Source: Oceanobacillus sojae
Lineage (GTDB): Bacteria > Bacillota > Bacilli > Bacillales > Amphibacillaceae
DNA length: 64,000 bases
Direction of reading: 5' to 3'
Assembly (NCBI RefSeq): GCF_900162665.1
Contig: NZ_LT727810.1
Span: forward strand, 341,067 to 405,066
This document shows positions 51,504 through 61,504 of this stretch, piece after piece; position 1 is the stretch's first letter; each line of letters begins with the position of its first letter. Position numbers and translations under genes: made by a program. The notes under the pieces are model-generated. The model did not search any database. It saw only the letters and a program-made list of their open reading frames with translations, and had not been told where the DNA came from.

Positions 51504-52301
51504 TCAGTCTTTTGGCAGCAGGCCAACCATTTGTAAACCGTATAAAATACCATTGTCACTTACATCCTTCGTAACGTACGCAGCTGTTTCCTTTACTTCA
51601 GGCAAGGCATTTCCCATAGCGACACCATTAGGAATCATTCTAAGCATTTCCAAATCATTTAAACCGTCTCCAAATGCGTATTGTCTTTCTGGAGGGAAAT
51701 CAAGATACTCAAGTAATTTTTTGATACCAATTGCTTTAGAAACGCCTTTTGGAAGAACATCTACAGATTTGGGATGCCAGCGGATAAAATCAAAATCGGT
51801 AAATGTTTCCTGATAGGTTGCCTCTTCTCCTTCTGTGTTGAACAGAAGCCCCTGGTAAATTTTATTGTGCTTCACAAAATCCTGCTCCTGTGATGGGTAA
51901 GCATCTACCTTTAATGTTGAAATACTTTCTTGTATATATGGATGATCATTAGGGACATTGGTTGTCATTCTTTTATCATTCATATAAACAACAGGATGAT
52001 TTTTATTTAAAGCAAATGCTGTTAATTCATCCAGAGCTGCCGGACTTATAGTATTTGCATAGATAACTTCTCCGCGGAACACAACATATTGTCCGTTGTA
52101 GCATATGTAAGTGTCAATATCTAATTCTTTTCGTAAATCTTCAAATAAAAATTTTGCCCGGCCAGTGGAAATAGCAACCTCATGACCAAGTTCTTTCAGC
52201 TTGAAAATTGCTTTTTTAGCGGATTCAGGAAGTGTTCTTTCTTCTTCTGTCAACAGTGTTCCGTCAATATCGAAAAAAATAATGCTTTTATCTGGTACCA
52301 T
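51504..52301 (-). CDS. Cof-type HAD phosphatase
   Basis: The 265-residue HAD protein has motif I FFDIDGTLLTEEERTLP, motif II AISTGRAKFL, cap type IIB and motif IV AFGDGLNDLEML. It dephosphorylates sugar phosphates, FMN or PLP in other members (YkrA/YitU class); substrate unknown here. Ends at its own terminator. Confidence 0.88.
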   Translation of the reverse strand: MVPDKSIIFFDIDGTLLTEEERTLPESAKKAIFKLKELGHEVAISTGRAKFLFEDLRKELDIDTYICYNGQYVVFRGEVIYANTISPAALDELTAFALNKNHPVVYMNDKRMTTNVPNDHPYIQESISTLKVDAYPSQEQDFVKHNKIYQGLLFNTEGEEATYQETFTDFDFIRWHPKSVDVLPKGVSKAIGIKKLLEYLDFPPERQYAFGDGLNDLEMLRMIPNGVAMGNALPEVKETAAYVTKDVSDNGILYGLQMVGLLPKD

Positions 52302-52459
52302 CTAATCCCTCATTTCACCTTCATTATACGTTTCCTATTATGATGGAACTTCTGTCCAGATTCAACTGAAGACCTCTATATACCTGATTCGATTATTCTT
52401 CACAAACATATGCAAATCGCTTACAATCAGAATAGATAAAGAAATGAGGAGTTAATTAT

Positions 52460-52900
52460 ATGAAACGCCTAGTACTGCTAATTGTAATATGTACTCCACT
52501 TTTTCTGGCCGGCTGTTTAAGTCCTAACAGTGCCAAGGTAGTGGGAGATATGTATGAAGCTGCCCTTATGGATGAGGAAGAAAATGTAGCTTCTTACTTT
52601 TCAGAGGAATATTTAGAAGCCCATCCTATAAAGGAATTAACGAATGAATCAGCAGAGGATGTCCGGACAATGTATGGGGTAAACATGATGAATATTACAC
52701 TTATTCGTGACCGGGAGCTGCAGGATAATTACATAGAATCAATCGGATTATCGGATGACCAGGATTTATTTGTTGTTACAGCGCAAACAGATGAGACGGA
52801 AGTGATGGTCTGGATTGTTGAACGCGGAAAGACCCAGTATACGATTATTCAGGGAGAACGGTACGACTTCGATACATATAATGAAAAAGTACTTGATTAA
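52460..52900 (+). CDS. Small lipoprotein of unknown function
   Basis: The 146-residue protein starts at ATG behind GAGGAG. Lipobox LAGC at Cys19 follows a clear signal peptide. The rest is a compact mixed alpha/beta region beginning with a helix (VVGDMYEAALMDEEENVASYFSEEYLE) resembling NTF2/SCP-like DUF4878-type domains. No catalytic residue is evident. It stands alone upstream of prkA. Confidence 0.7.
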   Translation: MKRLVLLIVICTPLFLAGCLSPNSAKVVGDMYEAALMDEEENVASYFSEEYLEAHPIKELTNESAEDVRTMYGVNMMNITLIRDRELQDNYIESIGLSDDQDLFVVTAQTDETEVMVWIVERGKTQYTIIQGERYDFDTYNEKVLD

Positions 52901-52970
52901 AAGTATGGTAGCTCACCATGTTTTTCGTATGAAAACGAGCCAGAATGTTTTTCTAAAATATTTCCATAGA

Positions 52971-52999
52971 GCATGTTTTAAACTTCCACTGCATAGGAT
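52971..52999 (+). promoter_or_regulatory. Sigma-E-like promoter of prkA
   Basis: GCATGTT (52971-52977, 6 of 7 to kmATATT), 14 bp, CATAGGAT (52992-52999, 6 of 8 to CATACAnT). Suggests mother-cell expression in sporulation. Confidence 0.45.
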
Positions 53000-53032
53000 A
53001 TAGAAATCGTTGTAAGATGGAGGGAGCCTGCG

Positions 53033-54928
53033 ATGGATATTTTAAATAAAGTAAAAAATGATAGAGAAACAGAAAAGCAACTGGGATGGGAAGGCACATT
53101 TGCGGAATACTTAGATTTGGTAAAAGAAAACCCCACAATTGCACAAACTGCTCATTCCCGTGTCTATAATATGATCAAGAATGCGGGAGTCAAAGAGAAG
53201 GATAATCAGAAAATGTATCAGTTTTTTGGGTCAGCCATTTTTGGATTAGAATCAGCGATTGAAAGCTTAGTAGAAGAGTATTTTCATCCGGCAGCAAGAA
53301 GATTGGATGTCAGAAAAAGAATTTTGTTACTAATGGGACCTGTCAGCGGCGGGAAATCTACTATTGTCAGCCTGTTGAAGCGAGGCCTGGAGCATTATTC
53401 GCGTACAGATGAAGGTGCTGTGTATGCAATAAAGAACTGTCCGATGCATGAAGATCCCTTACACCTCATACCACAACACTTGCGGGAGGATTTCCATGAA
53501 GAATACGGTATCCGGATTGAAGGCAGCTTATCACCGCTGAATACGATGCGCTTAGAGAAGGAGTATGGCGGCAGGATTGAAGATGTCAAGGTCCAGCGAA
53601 TCTTTTTCTCGGAGGATAAAAGGGTGGGTATCGGTACATTCAGTCCTTCTGATCCTAAATCGCAGGATATTGCTGACTTAACTGGAAGTATTGATTTTTC
53701 AACGATTGCGGAATTTGGCTCAGAGTCTGATCCGCGGGCTTACCGGTTTGACGGAGAATTAAATAAAGCGAACCGCGGGATGATGGAATTCCAGGAGATT
53801 TTAAAAAGTGATGAAAAATTTTTATGGCATTTACTTTCTCTTACACAGGAAGGAAATTTTAAAGCAGGAAGGTTTGCGTTAATTTCCGCTGATGAGCTGA
53901 TTATTGCGCATACAAACGAATCGGAATACAAATCATTTATTTCCAATAAAAAGAATGAAGCACTTCATTCCAGAATGATCGTTATGCCGATTCCATATAA
54001 TTTGAAAGTCAGTGAAGAGGAACGGATCTACCAAAAAATGATTCAGGAAAGTGATATTGCTGATGTTCATGTGGCTCCGCATGCCTTGCGGGCAGCTGCT
54101 ATATTCTCCATTCTGACCCGATTAAAGGAATCGAAAAAACAGACTGTCGACGTTGTGAAAAAGATGCGGCTCTATGATGGGGAAAGTGTAGAAGGATATA
54201 ATCAAATTGATGTAGAGGATCTATTAAATGAATACACGGATGAAGGAATGTCAGGGATTGATCCAAGATATGTCATTAACCGTATTTCTTCAACGATTAT
54301 CCGTAAAGAGGTTCCGTCGATTAATGCTCTGGATGTATTACGTTCGTTAAAAGAAGGATTGAATCAGCATCCATCTATTTCGAAAGATGACTTGGAGAAA
54401 TATTTAAATTATATTTCGATTGCCCGAAAAGAATATGATGAAATTGCGAAGAAAGAAGTCCAAAAAGCTTTTGTGTATTCCTATGAGGAATCTGCGAAGA
54501 CTTTAATGGATAACTATCTTGATAATGTAGAGGCCTACTGTAATCAGAATAAATTACGTGATCCGCTTACTGGAGAGGAAATGAATCCGGATGAAAAGCT
54601 GATGCGTTCGATTGAGGAACAGATTGGTATATCTGAAAATGCGAAAAAAGGTTTCCGTGAAGAAATTCTAATCCGTTTATCTGCATATGCACGCAAAGGC
54701 AAGCGTTTTGATTATCAATCACACGAACGTCTGCGTGAAGCCATTCAAAAGAAATTATTTGCTGATTTAAAAGATGTTGTTAAAATTACAACATCCTCGA
54801 AAACACCAAATGAATCACAACTGAAGAAAATTAACGAGGTAATTGCCCGTCTGATTGATGAGCATGGGTATAATTCTGTCTCTGCAAATGAGCTGCTGCG
54901 TTATGTTGGCAGTCTATTAAACCGGTAA
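53033..54928 (+). CDS. prkA: PrkA family serine protein kinase / AAA+ ATPase-like protein
   Basis: The 631-residue protein starts at ATG behind GGAGGGAG. The AAA+ part (about residues 20-375) has Walker A LMGPVSGGKSTIV and Walker B/sensor elements, e.g. FALISADELIIAHTN. The C-terminal PrkA domain is helical. Such proteins (YeaG in E. coli) act with YeaH/YhbH and SpoVR/YcgB in stress and sporulation. The gene is followed by the yhbH and spoVR homologues, so all three partners are together. Confidence 0.94.
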   Translation: MDILNKVKNDRETEKQLGWEGTFAEYLDLVKENPTIAQTAHSRVYNMIKNAGVKEKDNQKMYQFFGSAIFGLESAIESLVEEYFHPAARRLDVRKRILLLMGPVSGGKSTIVSLLKRGLEHYSRTDEGAVYAIKNCPMHEDPLHLIPQHLREDFHEEYGIRIEGSLSPLNTMRLEKEYGGRIEDVKVQRIFFSEDKRVGIGTFSPSDPKSQDIADLTGSIDFSTIAEFGSESDPRAYRFDGELNKANRGMMEFQEILKSDEKFLWHLLSLTQEGNFKAGRFALISADELIIAHTNESEYKSFISNKKNEALHSRMIVMPIPYNLKVSEEERIYQKMIQESDIADVHVAPHALRAAAIFSILTRLKESKKQTVDVVKKMRLYDGESVEGYNQIDVEDLLNEYTDEGMSGIDPRYVINRISSTIIRKEVPSINALDVLRSLKEGLNQHPSISKDDLEKYLNYISIARKEYDEIAKKEVQKAFVYSYEESAKTLMDNYLDNVEAYCNQNKLRDPLTGEEMNPDEKLMRSIEEQIGISENAKKGFREEILIRLSAYARKGKRFDYQSHERLREAIQKKLFADLKDVVKITTSSKTPNESQLKKINEVIARLIDEHGYNSVSANELLRYVGSLLNR

Positions 54929-54961
54929 AATTATAGCAGTGTTCTTCCAGCTTAGAAAAAT

Positions 54962-55005
54962 AAAAAGTGGTATCCAGATGAAGATGGATGCCGCTTTTTA
55001 CTTAT
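54962..55005 (+). terminator. Terminator after prkA
   Basis: AAAAAGTGGTATCCA (54962-54976) pairs, with two G-U pairs, with TGGATGCCGCTTTTT (54985-54999). Confidence 0.7.
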
Positions 55006-55092
55006 CTGAGAAAGAAAATAGGTTTTCTAAAAACCTCAAATTCTTTTAATCCGTCTGCAATAACTTATCCTCTCTTGCATAGAATAGATAAA

Positions 55093-55124
55093 GCATGTTT
55101 CTAAAACTGTTTGTACCATAAACT
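55093..55124 (+). promoter_or_regulatory. Sporulation-type promoter candidate of yhbH
   Basis: GCATGTT (55093-55099), the same 7-mer as before prkA, and CATAAACT (55117-55124). The 17-bp spacing is longer than usual for sigma-E. Confidence 0.3.
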
Positions 55125-55163
55125 GACGATTGGAAACAATTAAAATATAAGGAGAGGATTCGA

Positions 55164-56336
55164 GTGTCCAATGAGCAAGAGCATAATTTCGTCGTCTCCC
55201 AAGAAAACTGGTCTCTCCACCGAAAAGGTTATCAGGATCAACAGCGCCATAATGAGAAAATTAAAGATGCGATTAAGAAAAACCTGCCTGATCTGGTCAG
55301 TGAGGAAAATATCATTATGTCCAATGGAAAGGACATGGTGAAAATACCGATTCGTTCACTGGATGAATATAAAATCAGGTATAACTATGAAAAATCAAAG
55401 CATGTCGGGCAGGGAAACGGAGATTCAGAAGTAGGAGATGTTGTTGCCCGTGCACCAGGAAGCGGCGATGGACAGCAGGCCGGAGCCGGAAATGGAAAGA
55501 AGGCTGGAGATAAGCCGGGTCAGGATTATTATGAATCAGAAGTATCCATTGCAGAGATAGAAGAAGCATTATTCCAAGAGTTAGAGCTTCCCAATCTGCA
55601 GGAAAAAGAAAAATCAGAGATTATTACGGAAAAGGTCGAATTTAATGATGTACGAAAAAAAGGATTAATGGGGAATGTCGATAAGAAGCGGACGATACTA
55701 ACAGCATTAAAACGGAACGCCCGGGATGGGAAAGCACAAATTACCCCGATTTATAATGATGATTTGCGTTTTAAAACCTGGAATGAAGTTATTCGTCATG
55801 ATTCCAAAGCTGTTGTCCTGGCAATGATGGATACGAGTGCTTCGATGGGAGCTTTTGAAAAGTATATTGCCCGCAGCTTCTTCTTTTGGATGAACCGGTT
55901 TTTAAAAACGAAATATGAAAGTGTTGAATTTGAATTTATTGCCCATCATACCGAGGCTAAGGTAGTTACGGAAGAGGCCTTTTTTTCAAAAGGGGAAAGC
56001 GGAGGAACCATTTGTTCATCTGCTTACTATAAAGCCTTGGAAGTAATTGAGGAAAAATATAATCCAACCCGCTATAATATTTATCCATTTCATTTTTCAG
56101 ACGGAGAGAATATCAGCTCGGATAACAAGACATGCATTGAGTTAGTCCACCAGCTGATGGAGAAATCAAATATGTTTGGTTATGGGGAAGTAAACGGCTA
56201 TAATCGTTATTCAACCTTGATGAATGCTTATAAAACGATCGAAGACCCTAAGTTTAAGCATTATGTATTAAAAGAAAAGGCAGATGTATATCATGCCATG
56301 AAGAGCTTTTTTAAAAAGACCGCAGAACATGTATAA
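55164..56336 (+). CDS. yhbH: YhbH/YeaH family (DUF444) sporulation/stress protein
   Basis: The 390-residue protein starts at GTG 55164 behind AGGAGAGG. It has a vWA-type fold with MIDAS motif [13 protein letters not shown] and a Gly/Asp-rich linker (about residues 88-120). Residues 140-160 ([19 protein letters not shown]) match the family. The E. coli YeaH partner is a substrate/effector of YeaG (PrkA). Genes lie 236 bp after prkA and before spoVR. Confidence 0.92.
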   Translation: MSNEQEHNFVVSQENWSLHRKGYQDQQRHNEKIKDAIKKNLPDLVSEENIIMSNGKDMVKIPIRSLDEYKIRYNYEKSKHVGQGNGDSEVGDVVARAPGSGDGQQAGAGNGKKAGDKPGQDYYESEVSIAEIEEALFQELELPNLQEKEKSEIITEKVEFNDVRKKGLMGNVDKKRTILTALKRNARDGKAQITPIYNDDLRFKTWNEVIRHDSKAVVLAMMDTSASMGAFEKYIARSFFFWMNRFLKTKYESVEFEFIAHHTEAKVVTEEAFFSKGESGGTICSSAYYKALEVIEEKYNPTRYNIYPFHFSDGENISSDNKTCIELVHQLMEKSNMFGYGEVNGYNRYSTLMNAYKTIEDPKFKHYVLKEKADVYHAMKSFFKKTAEHV

Positions 56337-56342
56337 AAAAAT

Positions 56343-56385
56343 AACAGCTCAAAGATTTGCGTAATTATTTCTTTGGGCTGTTTTA
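56343..56385 (+). terminator. Terminator after yhbH
   Basis: AACAGCTCAAAGA (56343-56355) pairs with TCTTTGGGCTGTT (56370-56382), followed by TTATT. Confidence 0.7.
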
Positions 56386-56485
56386 TTGCTGATAAATACT
56401 ATTACAGAAGAAGTTTAGCTAAAGCGAGTTTCCTTATTTTATTTTGTGAAAGAAATATAGGAAGGGCAAGATTTCATCCGGGAAA

Positions 56486-56494
56486 CATAGACTA
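56486..56494 (+). promoter_or_regulatory. CATA-type -10 candidate of spoVR
   Basis: CATAGACTA fits the sigma-K -10 CATAnnnTA. A convincing -35 was not found. Confidence 0.25.
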
Positions 56495-56522
56495 GTAGTA
56501 GCTGATTAAAGGGGGAATCCAC

Positions 56523-57935
56523 TTGAACGGAACAAAGGAGTTAACAAATGCTATCGAAGAAATTACTGAGGTAGCTAAAGGGTTTGGTCTGGATTTTTAT
56601 CCAATGCGCTATGAGATTTGTCCAGCAGATATTATTTATACATTTGGAGCTTACGGTATGCCGACGCGTTTTACCCATTGGAGCTTCGGAAAGCAATTCC
56701 ATAAAATGAAGCTGCAATATGATTTAGGTTTAAGTCAAATTTATGAACTGGTGATTAATTCTGATCCATGCTATGCCTTTTTATTAAATACAAACAGTCT
56801 GATTCAAAATAAATTAATTATTGCCCATGTACTGGCGCATTGTGATTTCTTTAAAAATAATATCCGTTTTTCTAATACCCGTAAAGATATGGTGGAAAGT
56901 ATGACAGCAACAGCTGAGCGTATTGCCCATTATGAAATGGTGCACGGGAAGGAAGAGGTAGAGAGCTTTTTGGATGCCATTTTATCGATTCAGGAGCATA
57001 TTGATCCATCGATTGTCCGATTTAAACTGCCACCCAAAACAGAAGACAACTCCACAAATGAAGACAGCTATAAAAAAAGAGGAGAGTACGATGATCTGTG
57101 GAGCTTAGATTCAAGTGAGAAACATTCGCAGAAGAGAAAAATAAAAAAACAAAAGAAAATTCCTCCTTCTCCTGAAAAGGACTTATTATTATTTATTGAA
57201 GAATACAGCAGAGAGCTGGATGATTGGCAGCGTGATGTATTAACGATGATGCGGGAGGAAATGCTTTATTTTTGGCCGCAATTGGAAACGAAAGTAATGA
57301 ATGAAGGGTGGGCCTCCTATTGGCATCAGCGAATTATGCGTGAATTAGATTTAACAACAGCAGAGACGCTTGAATATGCTAAATTGAATGCTGGTGTGGT
57401 TCAGCCGTCCCGGACATCGATCAATCCTTATTACTTAGGGATAAAAATCTTTGAAGATATTGAGGAACGCTATAACAATCCAACAGAAGAAATGATAAGA
57501 AACGGCTGCAAACCGAATAAAGGAAGAGATAAAATCTTTGAAGTAAGGGAAATGGAATCTGATATTTCTTTTATCCGTAACTATTTAACAAAGGAATTAG
57601 TTGCTAAAGAGGATATGTATCTTTTTGAGAAGAAAGGGAGAGATTATCGGATTACAGAAAAGGATTATATACAAATTCGCGATCAGCTTGTCTCCCAGCG
57701 TGTAAACGGAGGCTTCCCATATATCACAGTAGAAAATGGTGACTATCTAAGGAATGGGGAGCTGTATTTACGTCATGGATTTGAGGATATTGAGCTGGAT
57801 ATTAAATATTTGGAGCATGTTTTACCATATATTCATCAGTTATGGGGAAGATCTGTCCATTTAGAAACAGTTGTAGAAGGAAAAGAAACGCTCTACACTT
57901 ACGATGGTAAAGAAATGTATAAGCAGCGAATTTGA
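56523..57935 (+). CDS. spoVR: SpoVR family stage V sporulation protein
   Basis: The 470-residue protein starts at TTG behind AAAGGGGG. It has the SpoVR signature region: [26 protein letters not shown] (opening in part), [27 protein letters not shown] and [14 protein letters not shown]. In B. subtilis it affects spore cortex formation. It forms the third member of a PrkA-YhbH-SpoVR cluster here. Confidence 0.94.
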   Translation: MNGTKELTNAIEEITEVAKGFGLDFYPMRYEICPADIIYTFGAYGMPTRFTHWSFGKQFHKMKLQYDLGLSQIYELVINSDPCYAFLLNTNSLIQNKLIIAHVLAHCDFFKNNIRFSNTRKDMVESMTATAERIAHYEMVHGKEEVESFLDAILSIQEHIDPSIVRFKLPPKTEDNSTNEDSYKKRGEYDDLWSLDSSEKHSQKRKIKKQKKIPPSPEKDLLLFIEEYSRELDDWQRDVLTMMREEMLYFWPQLETKVMNEGWASYWHQRIMRELDLTTAETLEYAKLNAGVVQPSRTSINPYYLGIKIFEDIEERYNNPTEEMIRNGCKPNKGRDKIFEVREMESDISFIRNYLTKELVAKEDMYLFEKKGRDYRITEKDYIQIRDQLVSQRVNGGFPYITVENGDYLRNGELYLRHGFEDIELDIKYLEHVLPYIHQLWGRSVHLETVVEGKETLYTYDGKEMYKQRI

Positions 57936-57945
57936 ATAATTACTT

Positions 57946-57982
57946 AATCAGCTGACCAGACCTCTGGTCAGCTGATTGTTTA
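57946..57982 (+). terminator. Terminator after spoVR
   Basis: AATCAGCTGACCAGA (57946-57960) and TCTGGTCAGCTGATT (57963-57977) form a 15-bp stem, then GTTTATAATTTG. Confidence 0.75.
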
Positions 57983-58022
57983 TAATTTGACTGCCAGGCT
58001 CGCGTAAAATTGAGGGAAGTAC

Positions 58023-58051
58023 TTGGAAAATAGGCTGCTTTTTTGTATAAT
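58023..58051 (+). promoter_or_regulatory. Sigma-A promoter of the GNAT gene
   Basis: TTGGAA (58023-58028), 17 bp, TATAAT (58046-58051). Confidence 0.7.
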
Positions 58052-58086
58052 TGTTTTAATTTTTACATAAAAGAGGAGGAGAAGCA

Positions 58087-58641
58087 ATGCAGGAGAGTCC
58101 ATTTATTCCGTTTCCTGGGCTGGAAACGGAGAGACTGCTTTTAAGACAAATGAAGAAGGAAGATCTGCAGGATGTTTATGACTATGCTTCCGACCCGGAG
58201 CTGACACCGTTTTTAACTTGGGAAGCACATGAAACACTGGCAGATTCAGAAGCGTTTATGGAATTTTTATTTGCTCAATATGAAAAAGGGGTAAGGGGAG
58301 CATGGGCGATCGTCTGGAAGGAAGAAGATCGTGTAATAGGTACTATAGATTTGGCTTGGAACCCAAAACATTATTCTGCAGAGCTTGCATATGTTCTTTC
58401 CAGAGAATACTGGAGGAAGGGCATCGGAACAGAAGCGGCAAAAGCTGTTCTTCGTTTTGGATTTGAAGAATTAGGACTCGAGCGAATCTATGCCAGATGC
58501 CATCCAGATAATACTGCCTCCTACAGGCTAATGGAGAAAATAGGAATGACCTATGAAGGAACGTTAAGAAAATCGATGCAAAGAAAAGGAAAGCAAGAGG
58601 ATTTAAAAATGTATTCCATCTTAAAAGAAGAATTTAAGTGA
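58087..58641 (+). CDS. GNAT N-acetyltransferase, RimJ/RimL-like
   Basis: The 184-residue protein has the GNAT core: TERLLLRQMKKEDLQDVYDYA, the acetyl-CoA P-loop YVLSREYWRKGIGTEAAKA and the tail ERIYARCHPDNTASYRLMEKIGM. Members acetylate ribosomal protein N termini, antibiotics or small amines. ATG start behind GAGGAGGAG. Confidence 0.9.
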   Translation: MQESPFIPFPGLETERLLLRQMKKEDLQDVYDYASDPELTPFLTWEAHETLADSEAFMEFLFAQYEKGVRGAWAIVWKEEDRVIGTIDLAWNPKHYSAELAYVLSREYWRKGIGTEAAKAVLRFGFEELGLERIYARCHPDNTASYRLMEKIGMTYEGTLRKSMQRKGKQEDLKMYSILKEEFK

Positions 58642-58650
58642 TAAAGAAAA

Positions 58651-58680
58651 AGTACATGCAATTTGCTGCATGTACTCTTC
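58651..58680. terminator. Bidirectional terminator
   Basis: AGTACATGCA (58651-58660) pairs with TGCATGTACT (58667-58676), between the convergent GNAT and GTPase genes. T-rich on the + side (TCTTCTTTT), A-rich on the other. Confidence 0.75.
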
Positions 58681-58682
58681 TT

Positions 58683-59696
58683 TTATTCTCCATCTTCCTT
58701 CTGTTCCTTTTTCCCTCTTTTATAAAAATAGCTGTACAGAGATTTCAAAGTTTCTGCAGTCAACTCAATATTATTTTCATAAGCATATTTTACCGCATAT
58801 CCCATCGCAAGTGTCATACCTCCTGCAACACTGCCGCCGATAACGGAGCCTGCACCCGGAACAAATTTAGATACCTGGCGAAAGATGGTTTTACCGATAT
58901 TTCCTGTAATAGTTGCAATCGTTAATTCCTTAGCTTTCTTTTTGGATAAAGGTTTTTCGTATAAGGTAGCCAGCTTAATCATTAATCCAACCTGAATACC
59001 TGTTAACGGAATAAAATCAGATCCGGGAAGTGGAGCTGCTCCGACAGCTGTCGCAGACCCGGAAGCTGCTAAAATCCATTTGTTCGCCGTGGATGATTTT
59101 TCCTTAATAAGCCGTGCGAATTGAATTTCCTTTTCTTTTTTTTTAAGAATTTCTAAAATCTCATTTCGTAATTTATCGATATTTTCTCCTGTCCGGGAAG
59201 AAATCGGGATAACGGGATAACGATTCGATGTATGCTGCTTCACATATTGAACAAGCGCCGGGATATCATCCGCTGCATCAATTTTATTTAAAACAAAAAT
59301 GATATGTTTATTCTCTTTTTTGATTGTTTCAAATGATCTTCTTTCACCTTCTGAAAAAACCGTTCCAGCAGCATTCAGGAAAAATAAAATCACATCCGCG
59401 CTGCGGTAAAAACGGAATGTTTCATCAGAATTTGCTTGATTAATATCATCGAGGCCCGGGGTATCCGCAAAAATAATCTTGTCGCGGTATACATATTTAT
59501 CAATACCCATCGTTTCTCCGGGACGTGCGCCGACTTTAGCGACATCATCACCAATAAGCCGGTTAATCGTTGAGGATTTTCCAGTGTTGATATCACCAAT
59601 CATTGCGAAAATAATGTCTTTATCTAATTGTTTATTAATTTTTTTTGTTTCTTTGTCATAAGCTTTGTCAAAGTCTTTCTCATTAAATGCTGACAT
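58683..59696 (-). CDS. GTPase with C-terminal DUF697 domain
   Basis: Start ATG at 59696, 7 bp after AAGGAGT, giving 337 residues. The TRAFAC G domain has G1 GDINTGKSS, G3 DTPGLDDI, G4 LNKIDAAD and a SSRTG G5-like site. The C-terminal DUF697 domain (about 200-320) has two hydrophobic Gly-rich segments (ASGSATAVGAAPLPGSDF and VPGAGSVIGGSVAGGMTLAMG) that likely insert in the membrane. Members such as YcjX/YcjF type proteins are linked to stress. Function unresolved. Confidence 0.82.
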   Translation of the reverse strand: MSAFNEKDFDKAYDKETKKINKQLDKDIIFAMIGDINTGKSSTINRLIGDDVAKVGARPGETMGIDKYVYRDKIIFADTPGLDDINQANSDETFRFYRSADVILFFLNAAGTVFSEGERRSFETIKKENKHIIFVLNKIDAADDIPALVQYVKQHTSNRYPVIPISSRTGENIDKLRNEILEILKKKEKEIQFARLIKEKSSTANKWILAASGSATAVGAAPLPGSDFIPLTGIQVGLMIKLATLYEKPLSKKKAKELTIATITGNIGKTIFRQVSKFVPGAGSVIGGSVAGGMTLAMGYAVKYAYENNIELTAETLKSLYSYFYKRGKKEQKEDGE

Positions 59697-59836
59697 TATC
59701 AACACTCCTTCATGTGTTACTATTCCCTTTTGATTATAATCATACACTATTATTTAAGGGAACATAAAATTTTAGCTATTTAAAGCCAGGAGAGCAGGGA
59801 TAGGATAATTTTTCCTATCAGAAAATTTCAATCCTT

Positions 59837-59865
59837 TTGAAACTATTCTAATTTATTGCTATAAT
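59837..59865 (+). promoter_or_regulatory. Sigma-A promoter of the acyl-CoA synthetase gene
   Basis: TTGAAA (59837-59842), 17 bp, TATAAT (59860-59865). Confidence 0.8.
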
Positions 59866-59907
59866 TACTAGAATATAGTATGAGGTACTAATCTGAGGAG
59901 GAATACG

Positions 59908-61479
59908 ATGAAGAAATCAGATCTAATTGCACCAGAATGGTATAACATTACTTCCGAGTTTGAAAAATATGCAGCAGATGAAGGAAGAAAAGCGATTATT
60001 TTAGAAGAGCAAAACGGGAACACGAAAGAAATTACCTATACCAATTTAATCAAAAATGCAAATAAGGCTGGAAATATCCTGTTAAAACATGGATTAAAAC
60101 GCGGGGATAAAATAATGATCATGCTGCCGCGCTGTATCGAAGCTTATGAATTATATATTGCAGCTTTAAAATCAGGAATCATTATCATTCCAAGCTCAGA
60201 AATGCTGCGGACGAAGGATTTGCAATTCCGTATTTCACATGGCGAAATCAATGCTGTTGTTGCGACAGAGGCTTGTGTGGAGGAGTTTAAAAAGGTTGCT
60301 GAATATGAACAGTTAATTAAATTCAGCATTGGCGAAGAGATAGAAGGATGGGTATCCATTGATAAGGAGAAGAACCAGGCCTCCGATCAATTAGAAACAG
60401 TAAAAACTTCTAGAGATGATGTTGCGTTTTTATCTTATACATCTGGAACGACAGGCAATCCAAAGGCTGTTATTCATTCTCATGGCTGGGGATTTGCGCA
60501 TATGTCCAGTGCACCGCGCAACTGGCTCAGTATTCAGGATGGAGATACGGTTTGGGCAACTGCTGCACCAGGATGGCAGAAATGGGTATGGAGTCCGTTT
60601 TTATCCATTATGGGAACCGGAGCAACTGCATTTGTTTATGATGGCAGATTTGATGCGGCTAAATATTTAGAGCTTTTGGAAAAGCATCAGATTAATGTGC
60701 TGTGCTGTACACCGACGGAGTATCGTTTAATGGCCAAGCTTTCCAACCTGGATGATTACAACTTAGATGCATTGCATAGTGCTGTTTCTGCCGGTGAGCC
60801 TTTAAACCGTGAAGTCATTGATAAATTCAGACAGCATTTTGATGTGACCGTCAGAGACGGGTATGGTCAGACTGAAAACACCTTATTGCTGGGATTCTTA
60901 AAGGGAACGGAAGTACGACCGGGAGCAATGGGGAAACCGACTCCGGGGCATGATGTGGTTGTTATTGACGAAGATGGTCAGCTGACAGAGCCTGGGGTGG
61001 TAGGTGATATTGCTATTCCGCTTGATACGCCTTCCTTGTTTAAAGGCTATTATAAAGATGAAGAAAGAACAAAAAGGTCACATCGCGGAGATTATTATGT
61101 GACCGGGGACCAGGCCAGCATGGATGAAGACGGCTATTTCTGGTTTGAAGGCAGAAGTGACGATATTATTATCAGCTCGGGCTATACAATCGGACCATTT
61201 GAGGTAGAGGACACTTTGGTAAAGCATCCTGATGTAAAAGAATGTGCTGTTGTTGCAAGCCCGGATCCGATAAGAGGAAATGTAGTGAAAGCCTTTGTTG
61301 TTTTACAGGATAATATTATCGGCAATGATGAAGTTATTGAGACTCTGCAAAGTTATGTGAAGCATGAGATCGCGCCTTATAAATATCCGCGGAAAATCGA
61401 GTTTGTTTCTGAATTGCCAAAAACAACATCGGGCAAAATTCGCCGTATAGAGCTTAGACAGCAAGAGTACAGTAATTAA
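59908..61479 (+). CDS. Acyl-CoA synthetase (MbcS-like)
   Basis: The 523-residue AMP-forming ligase starts behind GAGGAGG. Its motifs are FLSYTSGTTGNPKAVIHSHGW, DGYGQTENTL, YYVTGDQASMDEDGYFWFEGR, DDIIISSGYTIGPFEVE and PKTTSGKIRRIEL. It is close to medium-chain / branched-chain acyl-CoA synthetases (MbcS) that make anteiso-fatty-acid precursors from branched acids. Located ahead of a dipeptidase gene, 25 bp apart. Confidence 0.9.
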   Translation: MKKSDLIAPEWYNITSEFEKYAADEGRKAIILEEQNGNTKEITYTNLIKNANKAGNILLKHGLKRGDKIMIMLPRCIEAYELYIAALKSGIIIIPSSEMLRTKDLQFRISHGEINAVVATEACVEEFKKVAEYEQLIKFSIGEEIEGWVSIDKEKNQASDQLETVKTSRDDVAFLSYTSGTTGNPKAVIHSHGWGFAHMSSAPRNWLSIQDGDTVWATAAPGWQKWVWSPFLSIMGTGATAFVYDGRFDAAKYLELLEKHQINVLCCTPTEYRLMAKLSNLDDYNLDALHSAVSAGEPLNREVIDKFRQHFDVTVRDGYGQTENTLLLGFLKGTEVRPGAMGKPTPGHDVVVIDEDGQLTEPGVVGDIAIPLDTPSLFKGYYKDEERTKRSHRGDYYVTGDQASMDEDGYFWFEGRSDDIIISSGYTIGPFEVEDTLVKHPDVKECAVVASPDPIRGNVVKAFVVLQDNIIGNDEVIETLQSYVKHEIAPYKYPRKIEFVSELPKTTSGKIRRIELRQQEYSN

Positions 61480-61504
61480 TTCATCGGAAACGGGGTAATA
61501 GGAA

